Source: CAZDDB01 sp963843285 (GTDB lineage: Bacteria > Acidobacteriota > HRBIN11 > JAKEFK01). Taken from it: 64,000 nucleotides of DNA. How positions within the stretch are numbered: position 1 is the stretch's first letter; each line of letters starts with the position of its first letter. The stretch covers positions 186,001 to 250,000 of the forward strand of contig CAWJJO010000013.1 in the NCBI GenBank assembly GCA_963843285.1, written 5' to 3'. The notes under the pieces were generated by a model. That model saw only the letters and a program-made list of their open reading frames with translations. It was not told the DNA's origin and ran no database searches. The position numbers and the translations under genes are program-made. This document shows, piece by piece, positions 37,977 to 46,624 of this stretch.

Positions 37977-38124
37977 ATTTACATCACCTTCGAGAATTTT
38001 GCCGGCATGCAAAAAGCGCTGGAAGATAAATCGATCAATATATTATCTGCAGAGCTGCAGCGCATTCCGATGTCCATCAATGAACTGGATGATGCCGCTG
38101 CGGATGATATCGGTCAACTGGTGG
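37977..38124 (+). pseudogene. yebC 3' fragment, copy 2
   Basis: Encodes ITFENFAGMQKALEDKSINILSAELQRIPMSINELDDAAADDIGQLVG in one frame, matching the C-terminal part of the YebC at 34559. Eight mismatches over 148 bp, several of which change amino acids, suggest a remnant of a second yebC paralogue rather than a very recent copy. Confidence 0.8.
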
Positions 38125-38214
38125 GCAACAGCCCAAGACAACCATGTTATCCGAAATCATGTATTTCACGCAGCAGGCTCGAAAATTGCCGTAAGCAGAC
38201 TAAAATAAGACGTT

Positions 38215-38802
38215 ATGAAAAAAATGAATCCCAAAGTTGATGTATTTCTAGGTGAAGCCAAACAGTGGCAAAAAGAATTTAAGAAATTGAGAAGGATCAT
38301 TCTTGACTGTGGGCTGACCGAAGAATTGAAGTGGGGTTGTCCTTGTTACACGTTTCAGAAAAAAAACATAGTCTTAATCCATGCATTTAAAGAATACTGT
38401 GCGCTTTTGTTTTTCAAAGGTGCCTTGTTCAAGGATCCCGAAGGTATTTTGATCCAACAAACGGAGAATGTGCAGTCAGCGCGCCAGATTCGGTTCACCA
38501 ATGTACGGGAAATAGTGAAGATGGAAACCATCTTAAAAACCTATATTCAGGCAGCCATCGAAGTGGAGAAAGCTGGTTTGAAAGTCAAGTTTAGAAAGAC
38601 TGCAGATTTCCTCATTCCTGAAGAATTTCAAAATAAATTAGATAAAATCCCTGCCTTGAAAAATGCTTTTGAAGCATTAACGCCCGGACGGCAAAGAGCA
38701 TACATTTTTTATTTTTCTGCGCCCAAACAATCCAAAACTCGGAAGTCCAGGGTGGAAAAATGTATGCAGCGAATTCTCGATGGGATGGGATTAAATGATT
38801 AG
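38215..38802 (+). CDS. YdeI/OmpD-associated family protein (DUF1801 + YdeI domains)
   Basis: 195 residues. N-terminal DUF1801-like region (EAKQWQKEFKKLRRIILDCGLTEELKWGCPCYTFQKKNIVLIHAFKEYCALLFFKGAL), then a YdeI C-terminal part (IPEEFQNKLDKIPALKNAFEALTPGRQRAYIFYFSAPKQSKTRKSRVEKCMQRIL). This is the family linked to bacteriocin/stress protection in some Gram-negative bacteria; the biochemical role is unknown. The second in-frame ATG (38224) is an alternative start. Confidence 0.9.
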   Translation: MKKMNPKVDVFLGEAKQWQKEFKKLRRIILDCGLTEELKWGCPCYTFQKKNIVLIHAFKEYCALLFFKGALFKDPEGILIQQTENVQSARQIRFTNVREIVKMETILKTYIQAAIEVEKAGLKVKFRKTADFLIPEEFQNKLDKIPALKNAFEALTPGRQRAYIFYFSAPKQSKTRKSRVEKCMQRILDGMGLND

Positions 38803-39069
38803 TATCGAGAGGAGCCAAAGCCGGCCTGAATGTCCCCTGATAGTCGAGAGCAGGTTATTCACCCCAGATCCAGTTGTCCAGGTAGTCTTCGGCTTCCGTC
38901 CGATGATTGAAGTTTCCTGGTCTGTTTTTTTTGAAACTCTCAGATGCGGCCGCCGAATTGCCATCCTAATTACACGCCGTTCCCACAGTCCACTTTACTG
39001 CATAGCTTAGCACAGCGTACTTGAAACAGCGGACAGAGCTTACTTATCTTGGATAAAGGAGAAATCAAA

Positions 39070-39837
39070 ATGTCACAAGATACGAAGCACAGGACCGGGA
39101 TACGGGAAGAGTGGCTCAAGGCGCGGGTCGAGTTGCTCAAGGCGGAGAAGGAACTAACGCATCGTAGCGATGAAGTGGCGCGCCAGCGGCAGGAACTGCC
39201 CTGGGTTCGAATCGACAAAGAGTATCAATTTGAAACTGAAGAGGGGAGAGGATCGCTGGCGGATCTATTTCGAGGCCGTTCGCAGCTTCTCATCTACCAC
39301 TTCATGTTCGGTCCCGACTATACCGCGGGCTGTCCGTCGTGCTCAGCGATTGCCGACGGTTTCAACGGATTTGCCGTGCACCTGGCGAACCATGATGTGA
39401 TGTTGTGGGCGGTGTCGCGCGCACCGCTTGAAAAGTTGCAGGGCTACAAGCGGAGAATGGGTTGGACGTTTCCGTGGGCGTCTTCATTCGGCAGCGACTT
39501 CAACCCGGACTTCAGCGTTGGGTTCACAGAAAAACAACAGCACGAAGAGGGTATCGAATACAACTACCAGCGTGAGCGGCCGTTTCAGCAGCCCGACCCG
39601 GACGCAGGGTCCGCCAGGTTCGCGGCGATGAGCGGAACCGATCCAGCCACGTACACGCGCGAGAGACCGGGCATGAGCGCGTTCGCGATGGAAGACGGGC
39701 AGGTCTTCCATACTTATTCCGCGTATGCGCGCGGACTGGATGCCCTTTGGGGCATGTACCAGTGGCTCGATCGTGCACCGAAAGGACGCAATGAGAGCGG
39801 TGTCTGGTGGCGACGCCACGATGAATACAACAGATGA
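39070..39837 (+). CDS. DUF899 (thioredoxin-like fold) protein
   Basis: 255 residues from ATG 39070 (AAAGGAGAAATCAAA before it). Typical family sequence: ARVELLKAEKELTHRSDEVARQRQELPWVRIDKEYQF, GRGSLADLFRGRSQLLIYHFMFGPDYTAGCPSCSAIADGF, then WTFPWASSFGSDFNPDF and FHTYSAYARGLDALWGMYQWLDRAPKGRNE. The Cys pair in GCPSCS sits where the thioredoxin-like active site is expected. An ATG overlapping its stop begins the remnant of another gene. Confidence 0.9.
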   Translation: MSQDTKHRTGIREEWLKARVELLKAEKELTHRSDEVARQRQELPWVRIDKEYQFETEEGRGSLADLFRGRSQLLIYHFMFGPDYTAGCPSCSAIADGFNGFAVHLANHDVMLWAVSRAPLEKLQGYKRRMGWTFPWASSFGSDFNPDFSVGFTEKQQHEEGIEYNYQRERPFQQPDPDAGSARFAAMSGTDPATYTRERPGMSAFAMEDGQVFHTYSAYARGLDALWGMYQWLDRAPKGRNESGVWWRRHDEYNR

Positions 39838-39899
39838 GCAATCGTGTTTTCGCGGCGCAATTTCAGTGCTGCAAACTTCACCAATCTAATGCCTTCTAA

Positions 39900-40088
39900 C
39901 CGAATCTCTCAAAAGGCTTTTTAGGGATTTCTGCGCTGCTCTTTGTTGCGAGCGCGTGGTTAACGATCGTCTGGTGCGCATCGATGTCGGCGATGGGTGA
40001 AATGCCGATGCGTGACGGCTGGTTCCAGGGAGTCTCACCCAGTTCCTTCGCTGGCCACTTCTTCTATAAGATAGATTATGTAAACTAA
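39900..40088 (+). pseudogene. Remnant of a DUF2182 predicted metal-binding membrane protein
   Basis: A 62-codon frame without its own start encodes GISALLFVASAWLTIVWCAS, then MSAMGEMPMRDGWFQG, the N-terminal helix and Met-rich SMSAMGEMPM motif of DUF2182 proteins. The remaining ~200 residues are absent. An in-frame-shifted MSNRVFAAQF at 39834, overlapping the DUF899 stop, may be its original start. DUF899 and DUF2182 genes side by side would make a plausible former operon. Confidence 0.5.
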
Positions 40089-40312
40089 CTGGCGGACTCT
40101 TAAAGGGGGTACCTACCTCCCCAATGCCTGTCCGGGAAGCACCCATTCGTTTGAAGCCCTCGCAAATCGGTGATGTTCTAAACTTCCTGTAAAAGTCTTT
40201 TTCTTAAGAGAGAGCTTTTCTTTTTTGGAAAAGAAAGAGGGTGTATCGTTCCTCTTGTAAGAAACAACGAAACCGCTCCCTTGCCGGGGAGCAAAGGAGG
40301 AATAACACACCC

Positions 40313-40753
40313 ATGAAAAGGATACTTCCGAGTGAGAATCTAGTAAAGGAATTTGAACAAAGAAAGAGAGCAAAGGATTTTTCTCTGAAAGAGTTTATTT
40401 TGCACGGTGCGCAACTGATGTTGCAGAAGGCTGTCGAAGAGGAAGTGCAGGAATTTTTGGGCCGCGGTCATTATGAACGAGCCGGCGAGGAATTCCGTGG
40501 ATATCGGAACGGCTATGAAACGAAAAAGATCCGAACCGGAGAAGGGGTCATCGAAGTTGAAATGCCGCAGGTGCGAAACGCAAAAGAGCGCTTCCGGTCC
40601 AGCTTTATTGCTGCATATTTGAAGCGAACGGAGACGATCGACAAATTGATTTTGAATATCGCGGTCAAAGGTCTGTCGCTGCGAGACATCGAGCAAACGA
40701 TGTTTGACATCCTCTCGGGAGACGGAATTTCCCGTGATCATCATGCATTGTGA
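40313..40753 (+). mobile_element. IS256-family (Mutator) transposase, N-terminal fragment
   Basis: 146 residues that begin MKRILPSENLVKEFEQRKRAKDFSLKEFILHGAQLMLQKAVEEEVQEFLG and contain GRGHYERAGEEFRGYRNGYETKKI and LPxVRNAKERFRS-like sequence, ending GLSLRDIEQTMFDILSGDGISRDHHAL. IS256 transposases are about 400 residues; the catalytic DDE region is missing, so this is a dead fragment. GGAGGAATAACACACCC precedes the ATG. No terminal inverted repeats were identified with confidence. Confidence 0.85.
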
Positions 40754-40937
40754 ACTGTTACACGGTTCATTTACCCGAATATCCACACTTATTCAGGATC
40801 CAAAAGTGCGGATAATCTTTTACTGCACAGATCCGAACGACCGATCCCAATCTGTTCTGTTCCTTCCCAAAGAAATGGACCATCTTCTTTCGAAAATTAC
40901 TGTGGCAAATGAGTGACATGCCGCACCCAAACGAAAT

Positions 40938-42236
40938 TCACGGTGACAGCCCCACTCCTGTTTCCATCAACCTGAATTTTTCCGAGCTTTCATCATAAGT
41001 GAAGAGGTTCCCGAATCTTGCCCAGCGGACCAATGTTTCAAAAATCTTTTCCCAATTCTCCGTAGGCAGCGCCATGACAATCTTTTCCAAAATAAGGTCT
41101 TTATCTGCTCCTTTCTCACGTTGCCGTTCGATCAAGTGATGTACTTCCCGGAAGAGACGCAATTTCAGCAATTGTTCTATCCAAATCATTTTGCGCTCCT
41201 GCTGATTGGCTTTAACGAATCGCTGTCCATCAGACGATAACTGAACCAGTCGCCTGGGTGTATCAACATAATCAAGCATCTCAGTAGCCTTTACAACCAG
41301 GATGACACGTCCGAATTCTTGACCAGTGTCGGACGCTATCTTGAACAGATCATCTTTGCCGCCACGCGCATCCAGATATTCGATAAGTCCAATAATCTCA
41401 CTGGTGCTCACTTCAGGCAGTGGCTCATACACGTCAACCTCTGCTGTAGCGGGAACATCTGGCATTTCACTGCCGGTAATAATCTCATGAAGCTGATCCA
41501 CCAATGCTATAAAATCGGAGAACCGATAATCTCTGGGACGTGGTAGGCGATTCTCCATATTCTTTAGGATGCGTCCTGGATTCGCGCTCAGGACTATGAT
41601 CCGATCAGCCATGTACACGACCTCTTTGATGTCGTGACTCACCATAACGATGGAAGATGGATTGCGATCTTGAGCAGCCCAGATATCGATGACTTCTGCG
41701 CGCAGACTTTCAGCTGTTAATGCATCCACCTGACTGAACGGCTCATCCATAAACAGGATCTCAGGATCGATGGAAAGAGCCCTTGCTATACCAACACGTT
41801 GTTTCATTCCTCCGGACAGTTCGCGTGGATAGGAGTTTTCAAATCCGGCGAGTCCCACCCTCCGAATTACATCTAGAGACCGTTTTCGGATGACTTCCGG
41901 CTGAAGGCCCATGGCTTTCAAAACAGCTTGAACGTTTTCGGAAACGGTCATCCAGGGGTACAGCGCAAAGCCTTGGAAAACCATTCCTATGCCCGGAGTT
42001 AGTCCGTGCTGCGGCTGACCGTGATAAAGGACTTTGCCTTTTGTAGGTGTTATCAGTCCGGCAAGTATTCTGAGAATTGTCGACTTGCCGCATCCGGATG
42101 GCCCCAGCAGTGCAGTCACTTCGTTGGATTTAATTTCCAGATTGATATTCTCAACTGCAGTGTATGCCATTCCGTTGGGGAGTTTGAATTCATGAGATAC
42201 GTCCACCGCTTGCAGTAACCTGTTTCCGTTAGCCAT
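40938..42236 (-). CDS. ABC-importer ATPase, nitrate/sulfonate/taurine type with C-terminal AAA-associated domain
   Basis: 432 residues. ATPase core about 8-245: Walker A GPSGCGKST, Q-loop VFQGFALYPWMTV, signature LSGGMKQRVGIARALS, Walker B ILFMDEPFSQVD, switch VMVSHDIKEV. A ~160-residue C-terminal extension (STSEIIGLIEYLDARGGKDDLFKIASDTGQEFGRVILVVKA ... WARFGNLFTYDESSEKFRL) is the AAA-associated C-terminal domain seen in some ATPases of this family. Fifteen bases separate it from the permease gene. No periplasmic binding protein is present nearby. Confidence 0.92.
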   Translation of the reverse strand: MANGNRLLQAVDVSHEFKLPNGMAYTAVENINLEIKSNEVTALLGPSGCGKSTILRILAGLITPTKGKVLYHGQPQHGLTPGIGMVFQGFALYPWMTVSENVQAVLKAMGLQPEVIRKRSLDVIRRVGLAGFENSYPRELSGGMKQRVGIARALSIDPEILFMDEPFSQVDALTAESLRAEVIDIWAAQDRNPSSIVMVSHDIKEVVYMADRIIVLSANPGRILKNMENRLPRPRDYRFSDFIALVDQLHEIITGSEMPDVPATAEVDVYEPLPEVSTSEIIGLIEYLDARGGKDDLFKIASDTGQEFGRVILVVKATEMLDYVDTPRRLVQLSSDGQRFVKANQQERKMIWIEQLLKLRLFREVHHLIERQREKGADKDLILEKIVMALPTENWEKIFETLVRWARFGNLFTYDESSEKFRLMETGVGLSP

Positions 42237-42251
42237 TTCCGACTGCCTCCA

Positions 42252-43985
42252 TTATTTAGTTAGAGAAAAACGCGACTCTGCGATCGCGTAACATCGCTTC
42301 CAAACGCTGCGATTAAAAAGAACTACGATGGTTGACATCACGACAATACTCGCTGCCAAAAGAGGAAAGTTTGCAGCTTCAGCGGCTTTGCTAATTTGTG
42401 CACCGATTCCCCACGTCTCAAGTGTTTCTCCTTTGAATGAAACATATTCAGAAACAATACTGGCATTCCAGGCGCCGCCGGCCGCAGTAACCCACCCCGT
42501 TACCAGATAAGGGAAAATGGCGGGAAGATACAATCCCCAAAAGCGCTTCATCCCGGAAATGCGATAAATCTCTGCAGCTTCCCTTAGATCGGATGGAAGG
42601 AACATGGCTCCCGCGATTACGTTAAAAAGGATGTACCATTGGGTTCCCAAAAGCATCAGCAATATGCTTCCCCAGCCAAGAGGAACGCCGACAATTTTCA
42701 GGCCTGCAATCACAATCGGAAACAGCATGGGGGCTGGAAAAGATGCAACCACCTGAACCACAGGTTGAAAGATCCTGGATAGGCGAGGAGAAAGGCCAAT
42801 TGCCAGGCCTGCGGGAACAGCCCAAAGTGTTCCGATCGCAGTCGCCATCAAGACCCGTCCAAGGGTAAATAGAGCAGCGCGAAAAATAGTTCCCCAATCG
42901 GAAATTGTTACGGGACGAAGAATCTGGATGAGTTTCCATGTTCCTGCGGCAAGAGCCAATGCGACGATAAGAAAAAAGAACCTGCTAATTCTATTGCCCC
43001 ACAAAAGCGAGATGTGCGATTCCGATTTCGCAAGAACGCGGGCCGTGGCGCCTTTCCTTTCGCGCCATCGCCGCCAGATTTTCAGCAGTCGCCAGATCCG
43101 CAACCCGCGCAGCCAATCCTGAAACCAGGATGACATCCTTTCTGCCTGGCCTGTTTCTTCCACACGGAACTTCTGTGCCCAAACGACAACGGGCCGCCAG
43201 AGCAATTGATCCAGCAAAACGATCATGGTCATCATAGCCACGATTGCAAAGATCATTGCTCTCGTGTCGCCTCTCGCCACAGCTACACTCATGTAGGAGC
43301 CGATTCCCGGAAGGCGAAAATCCCGATCACCAAGCACAAACGCTTCGTTGATCATCAGGAAAAACCAACCTCCTGCCATGCTCATCATGCTATTCCATAC
43401 CAAGCCCATCATGGAAAACGGCAATTCTAAGAATTTGAAGGTTTGCCACCAATTGAAGCGGTAAAGATTGGCTGCTTCCCGAAGGTCTTGAGGGACTGAA
43501 CGCAAAGAATGGTAAAAGCTGAATGTCATATTCCACACCTGGCCGGTGAAGATCATCAAAATCGCTGCCAGTTCCAGTCCTACGTTGCTTCGGGGAAAGA
43601 GTGCAACCAGCGTCAGAATCAATCCCGGCATGAATCCCAGGACCGGTATACTTTGCAAGATGTCTAAAAGCGGTAATAAAAGCCGTTCCGCGATTCTATC
43701 CTTTGCCGCCCAGTAGCCGTACAGAATTGTAAATAGAAGCGAGAAAACATACGCAATCAATCCGCGTGACAATGAAAAGAATGCGTATTTGGGAAGTGCC
43801 CAAGGTGAAAGATCAATGCTCACACTTGGGCGCAGAGGACCCGTCCATTCTCGAGACAGATTGATCAGCCCGAGAATCAGTCCAATTACGCCAAGCAGCA
43901 GCAGCAAACCGATCCAGTTTGCCTTTCTCTTTGTATCCAAAAAGCCAGCAGGATGGCCCCAGATTCTCCTGATAAAACTTGACAT
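42252..43985 (-). CDS. ABC-importer permease with two fused permease modules
   Basis: 577 residues. Two BPD-type transmembrane modules in one chain: the first with EAANLYRFNWWQTFKFLELPFSMMGLVWN (the EAA loop) and the second with EAAEIYRISGMKRFWGLYLPAIFPYLVTGW. Both EAA loops contact the ATPase. A polar linker (about 270-320) joins them. It forms a nitrate/taurine-type importer with the ATPase 40938-42236; the substrate is unknown. The gene starts with a typical cytoplasmic N-terminus (MSSFIRRIWGHPAGFLDTKRKANW). Confidence 0.9.
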   Translation of the reverse strand: MSSFIRRIWGHPAGFLDTKRKANWIGLLLLLGVIGLILGLINLSREWTGPLRPSVSIDLSPWALPKYAFFSLSRGLIAYVFSLLFTILYGYWAAKDRIAERLLLPLLDILQSIPVLGFMPGLILTLVALFPRSNVGLELAAILMIFTGQVWNMTFSFYHSLRSVPQDLREAANLYRFNWWQTFKFLELPFSMMGLVWNSMMSMAGGWFFLMINEAFVLGDRDFRLPGIGSYMSVAVARGDTRAMIFAIVAMMTMIVLLDQLLWRPVVVWAQKFRVEETGQAERMSSWFQDWLRGLRIWRLLKIWRRWRERKGATARVLAKSESHISLLWGNRISRFFFLIVALALAAGTWKLIQILRPVTISDWGTIFRAALFTLGRVLMATAIGTLWAVPAGLAIGLSPRLSRIFQPVVQVVASFPAPMLFPIVIAGLKIVGVPLGWGSILLMLLGTQWYILFNVIAGAMFLPSDLREAAEIYRISGMKRFWGLYLPAIFPYLVTGWVTAAGGAWNASIVSEYVSFKGETLETWGIGAQISKAAEAANFPLLAASIVVMSTIVVLFNRSVWKRCYAIAESRFSLTK

Positions 43986-44081
43986 GGAAGTCTCTCACCG
44001 GAAGTTAGCTTTCGCTCGGACGTTAAAATTTACAGGACGCTTCTCCAAGATTTGAACTATTCAACAGGCATTACAGAGTAT

Positions 44082-44969
44082 CTAACTCTGACTCTGTTCT
44101 TCGTCTTTGGTTTTCAGCTCGACTTTACCGTAAGAACTTTTTGAATCTTTTGGCATATAGCCGATGTAATACTGGTATTTCAAGTCCTCGAAGATTTTAG
44201 CGCAAGCCTTCGAAATATTTTCTGACGAAGCTTCATCCACGGTAAAGTAAAGCCCGCCGGTCGCCTCAGCAAAGGCTTTCAAAGGAAATTCGTCAATGTC
44301 CTGATTGTCTCTATCTTCTTCTATCCAATTACTTCTAATCAATTCAAATGTATAGATGGGAAGCTCGACTTTGGATGCAACATTCATCGCTTCTTTAAGG
44401 GTGAGATCGCTGTTGTTATCCACTCCGTCAGAAAGTAGAAGAACTCCCTTTTTGCCGACATTGTGAATTAGCAACCGGTGGCAATATGCAACAGCATCGC
44501 GCAGTGCCGTTCCACCGTAGGCTTTCAGTAGTTCCGCACGGTCAACAAGCTTCGTCTTGTCTTTAGTGAATTCAACCAGCATTTCGACTTCGCCATCAGC
44601 AAAGATCATGAGCGCCACTTGATCTTCCGGACTAAGTTTTTCAATGACTGCCCTGATGAAGGAGCGCGCTGTATCAAACTTTCCGCGCATGCCCATGCTA
44701 CCGCTGACGTCCAACAAGAAAACTATATTGAGCGGCTCCGTAATATCTGCTGAAAAATTAGTAATGGTTTGTCTTTTTCCATTGATAAACAGTGTCAAGT
44801 CTTCTTGTTTGAGACCGTAAACCGGACGTCCTTTGGAATCGCGGACGGAGGTATATAGGTTGACGATCGTAACGGCAACCACGTCTTCAAATTTTGGAAT
44901 CTGCTCTTGAGCATTAAGAATGCCCGCCAGAAAGAGAACCAGAATCAAGATGACGCGTGATAGAGACAT
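44082..44969 (-). CDS. Secreted VWFA-related protein
   Basis: 295 residues from ATG 44969. Signal peptide MSLSRVILILVLFLAGILNAQ, then VTIVNLYTSVRDSKGRPVYGLKQEDLTLFINGKRQTITNF (the leading beta domain of acidobacterial VWFA-related proteins) and a VWA domain with a metal site: FLLDVSGSMG (DxSxS), GTALRDAVAYC, LLLSDGVDNNSDL. Ends QYYIGYMPKDSKSSYGKVELKTKD. Likely exported and involved in protein-protein contacts. The frame extends upstream through a remnant of the sensor-kinase gene, which contains a sigma-54 promoter (45013-45027). Confidence 0.85.
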   Translation of the reverse strand: MSLSRVILILVLFLAGILNAQEQIPKFEDVVAVTIVNLYTSVRDSKGRPVYGLKQEDLTLFINGKRQTITNFSADITEPLNIVFLLDVSGSMGMRGKFDTARSFIRAVIEKLSPEDQVALMIFADGEVEMLVEFTKDKTKLVDRAELLKAYGGTALRDAVAYCHRLLIHNVGKKGVLLLSDGVDNNSDLTLKEAMNVASKVELPIYTFELIRSNWIEEDRDNQDIDEFPLKAFAEATGGLYFTVDEASSENISKACAKIFEDLKYQYYIGYMPKDSKSSYGKVELKTKDEEQSQS

Positions 44970-45095
44970 AGTTTGTTTGCTAATGTTCGAAAGTCTCGGC
45001 GGCAGTTCAATCGCAAACTGTGTGCCAATCCCGCCTGGTCCGGTTTCGCAGCGAATGCTTCCGACATGCGCATGCACGATTTGCTGGCAAAGATA
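44963..45095 (-). repeat. Copy of the 3' end of the sensor-kinase gene
   Basis: About 133 bp nearly identical to 49518-49657, the 3' end of the kinase 49540-51423 and its trailer. On the minus strand it still reads GSIRCETGPGGIGTQFAIELP. It lies directly before the VWA gene, as if kinase and VWA gene were once adjacent and a 4.4-kb block has since come between. Confidence 0.85.
45013..45027 (-). promoter_or_regulatory. Sigma-54 (-24/-12) promoter inside kinase remnant
   Basis: Minus strand reads TGGCACACAGTTTGC, a consensus match with correct spacing, ~43 nt from the VWA ATG at 44969. In the parental kinase gene the same site reads TGGTACACAGTTTGC (49574-49588). Confidence 0.65.
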
Positions 45096-45244
45096 AGAAA
45101 GTTTACTTCATTGACGCCGAAAGAATCGCTCACTCACGACACTCCCATCAGTTAAGGTTGCAAGCACGGGATGAGATGCTTCCCGGTAGCGAAACAGACA
45201 GTCCGATACGGGGAACCTGCTAAATCTCCACTCAGAACGTGAAG

Positions 45245-45286
45245 GTAATTTGAAGGAGGCATCAGTGTCACCCGTCCACATTTTGC
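45245..45286. promoter_or_regulatory. Shared upstream element type 2, copy 1
   Basis: Contains GGCATCAGTGTC and CATTTTGC. It aligns with 55593-55633 over ~42 bp at about 84% identity. Lies 217 bp upstream of the -24 element at 45013-45027. Possible activator-binding enhancer. Confidence 0.45.
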
Positions 45287-45523
45287 AGGGACGAAACGTA
45301 CGGGCGCCTTTTCAATTGAAGACAGTATCCGAAGAATGAAGGATTGAACTGCACGCCACCCCAATCGCCGTTTCATCATCACAACTGGCGGCTGCGCACA
45401 GTGAAACCACAGGATCATGAGTGCCGCCGCGCAGATTCCAGTCTTCAACGAAATCATCCTTCCTGTGCGCGCACGGCTGTTTTCATAAACAAACAGACTT
45501 CCGCAAAAAATCTCGCGCCCATC

Positions 45524-46432
45524 TTATTCCGCGAAATAACCTTCGCGGTAGCGCAACTTCAATTTCGGTAGCCTACATACAATCTCGATCTTTCGCCACG
45601 TTCCATCCATTTTTTTAGTGGGACGATAGCCAAGCGAATACTGACTCCGCAACCCTTGCCGCAACTGCTGCATGATCCCCTCTAACGCAGAAATGTTGGT
45701 TGGGAAAAATGAATAGCCTCCGCTTGCTTCTGCAAGTTTTTCAAGAAGGTAACGCCCACGATAGGAGGAAGAATTGAGTGCCACTGTTCCGAAAGCAAGA
45801 ACAGTCACATCTGAGGCTATAATGTTGGATAGCACTTCATCGAATTTCAATGAACTTGCCGTATCTTCTCCATCAGAACAGACAACGATAATCTTTCTGC
45901 CCCAGACATCTTTTATTTTTTGTTGCGCAAAATAAATGGAATCCCACAAAGAAGTGTTTCCCCCCTCCACATCCTGAAAAAGCAGATCCTTTCCGATTCG
46001 CACTTTGTCTGCTGTGAGTGCCGTTACTTCGGTCGGCGTTTCACTGAAAGAGACCAGCATCATCTGATCTTCTTCGTGCAATTCATCTACCAGACGGAAG
46101 GCCGCATTCTTCACAATATCCATTTTTCGATGGCCCTGAATGTTGTCATTCATGCTGGCGCTGGCGTCGATTAAAATAGCAACCGACAGTGGAACGCCCT
46201 TTTCACCTAACTTGTCGCTTTTTTCTAACGCGGAATTTCTAAAGTGAGTGAGGGTTTGAGCCACGCCGTCTTCTTTGATTGTGAAGTCTTCTGCCTTCAA
46301 ATCGGATACAAACCGCCCTTTCGGATCTCTGGCAGTGACATAGATATTGACCACATCTATATTTATTTTTTCGTGGATCTGCTGCGCTGATGCGGATACT
46401 GAAACCAAAAGAAGAATGACGCAAAACTTCAT
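45524..46432 (-). CDS. Secreted VWFA-related protein
   Basis: 302 residues from ATG 46432. Signal peptide MKFCVILLLVSVSASAQ, then IDVVNIYVTARDPKGRFVSDLKAEDFTIKEDGVAQTLTHF and a VWA domain with ILIDASASMNDNI, GNTSLWDSIYFAQQ, IVVCSDGEDTASS and the terminal RSQYSLGYRPTKKMDGTWRKIEIVCRLPKLKLRYREGYFA motif shared with 58388-59317. ATG 46465 is also in frame, but it lies before the predicted sigma-54 transcription start (~46456), which favours 46432. The role is unknown; probably an exported adhesion or scaffold protein. Confidence 0.87.
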   Translation of the reverse strand: MKFCVILLLVSVSASAQQIHEKINIDVVNIYVTARDPKGRFVSDLKAEDFTIKEDGVAQTLTHFRNSALEKSDKLGEKGVPLSVAILIDASASMNDNIQGHRKMDIVKNAAFRLVDELHEEDQMMLVSFSETPTEVTALTADKVRIGKDLLFQDVEGGNTSLWDSIYFAQQKIKDVWGRKIIVVCSDGEDTASSLKFDEVLSNIIASDVTVLAFGTVALNSSSYRGRYLLEKLAEASGGYSFFPTNISALEGIMQQLRQGLRSQYSLGYRPTKKMDGTWRKIEIVCRLPKLKLRYREGYFAE

Positions 46433-46466
46433 TTTGTGTATTGGTCTCATTTTTCCCAGTTTCATA

Positions 46467-46481
46467 GCAAAGCGTATGCCA
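46467..46481 (-). promoter_or_regulatory. Sigma-54 (-24/-12) promoter
   Basis: Minus strand reads TGGCATACGCTTTGC, identical to the element at 55488-55502. About 35 nt before the VWA ATG at 46432. Confidence 0.75.
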
Positions 46482-46624
46482 CCTTGAACCAGCCCGGCTT
46501 CGTAACATTGTCGTCATGCACACCAACTACGTTTCATTACGATTCGAGTGATTTGTAGCAAATTATCTGCGAAGTGATTTAACCCGTCTTTTATTGCTGA
46601 TGCCAGATATCAGTTGGGCTCCGG

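Noticed and set aside
38862..38974. Minus-strand frame FKKNRPGNFNHRTEAEDYLDNWIWGE
   Set aside because: Protein-like but no start codon and no recognised family; left as a possible lost C-terminus.
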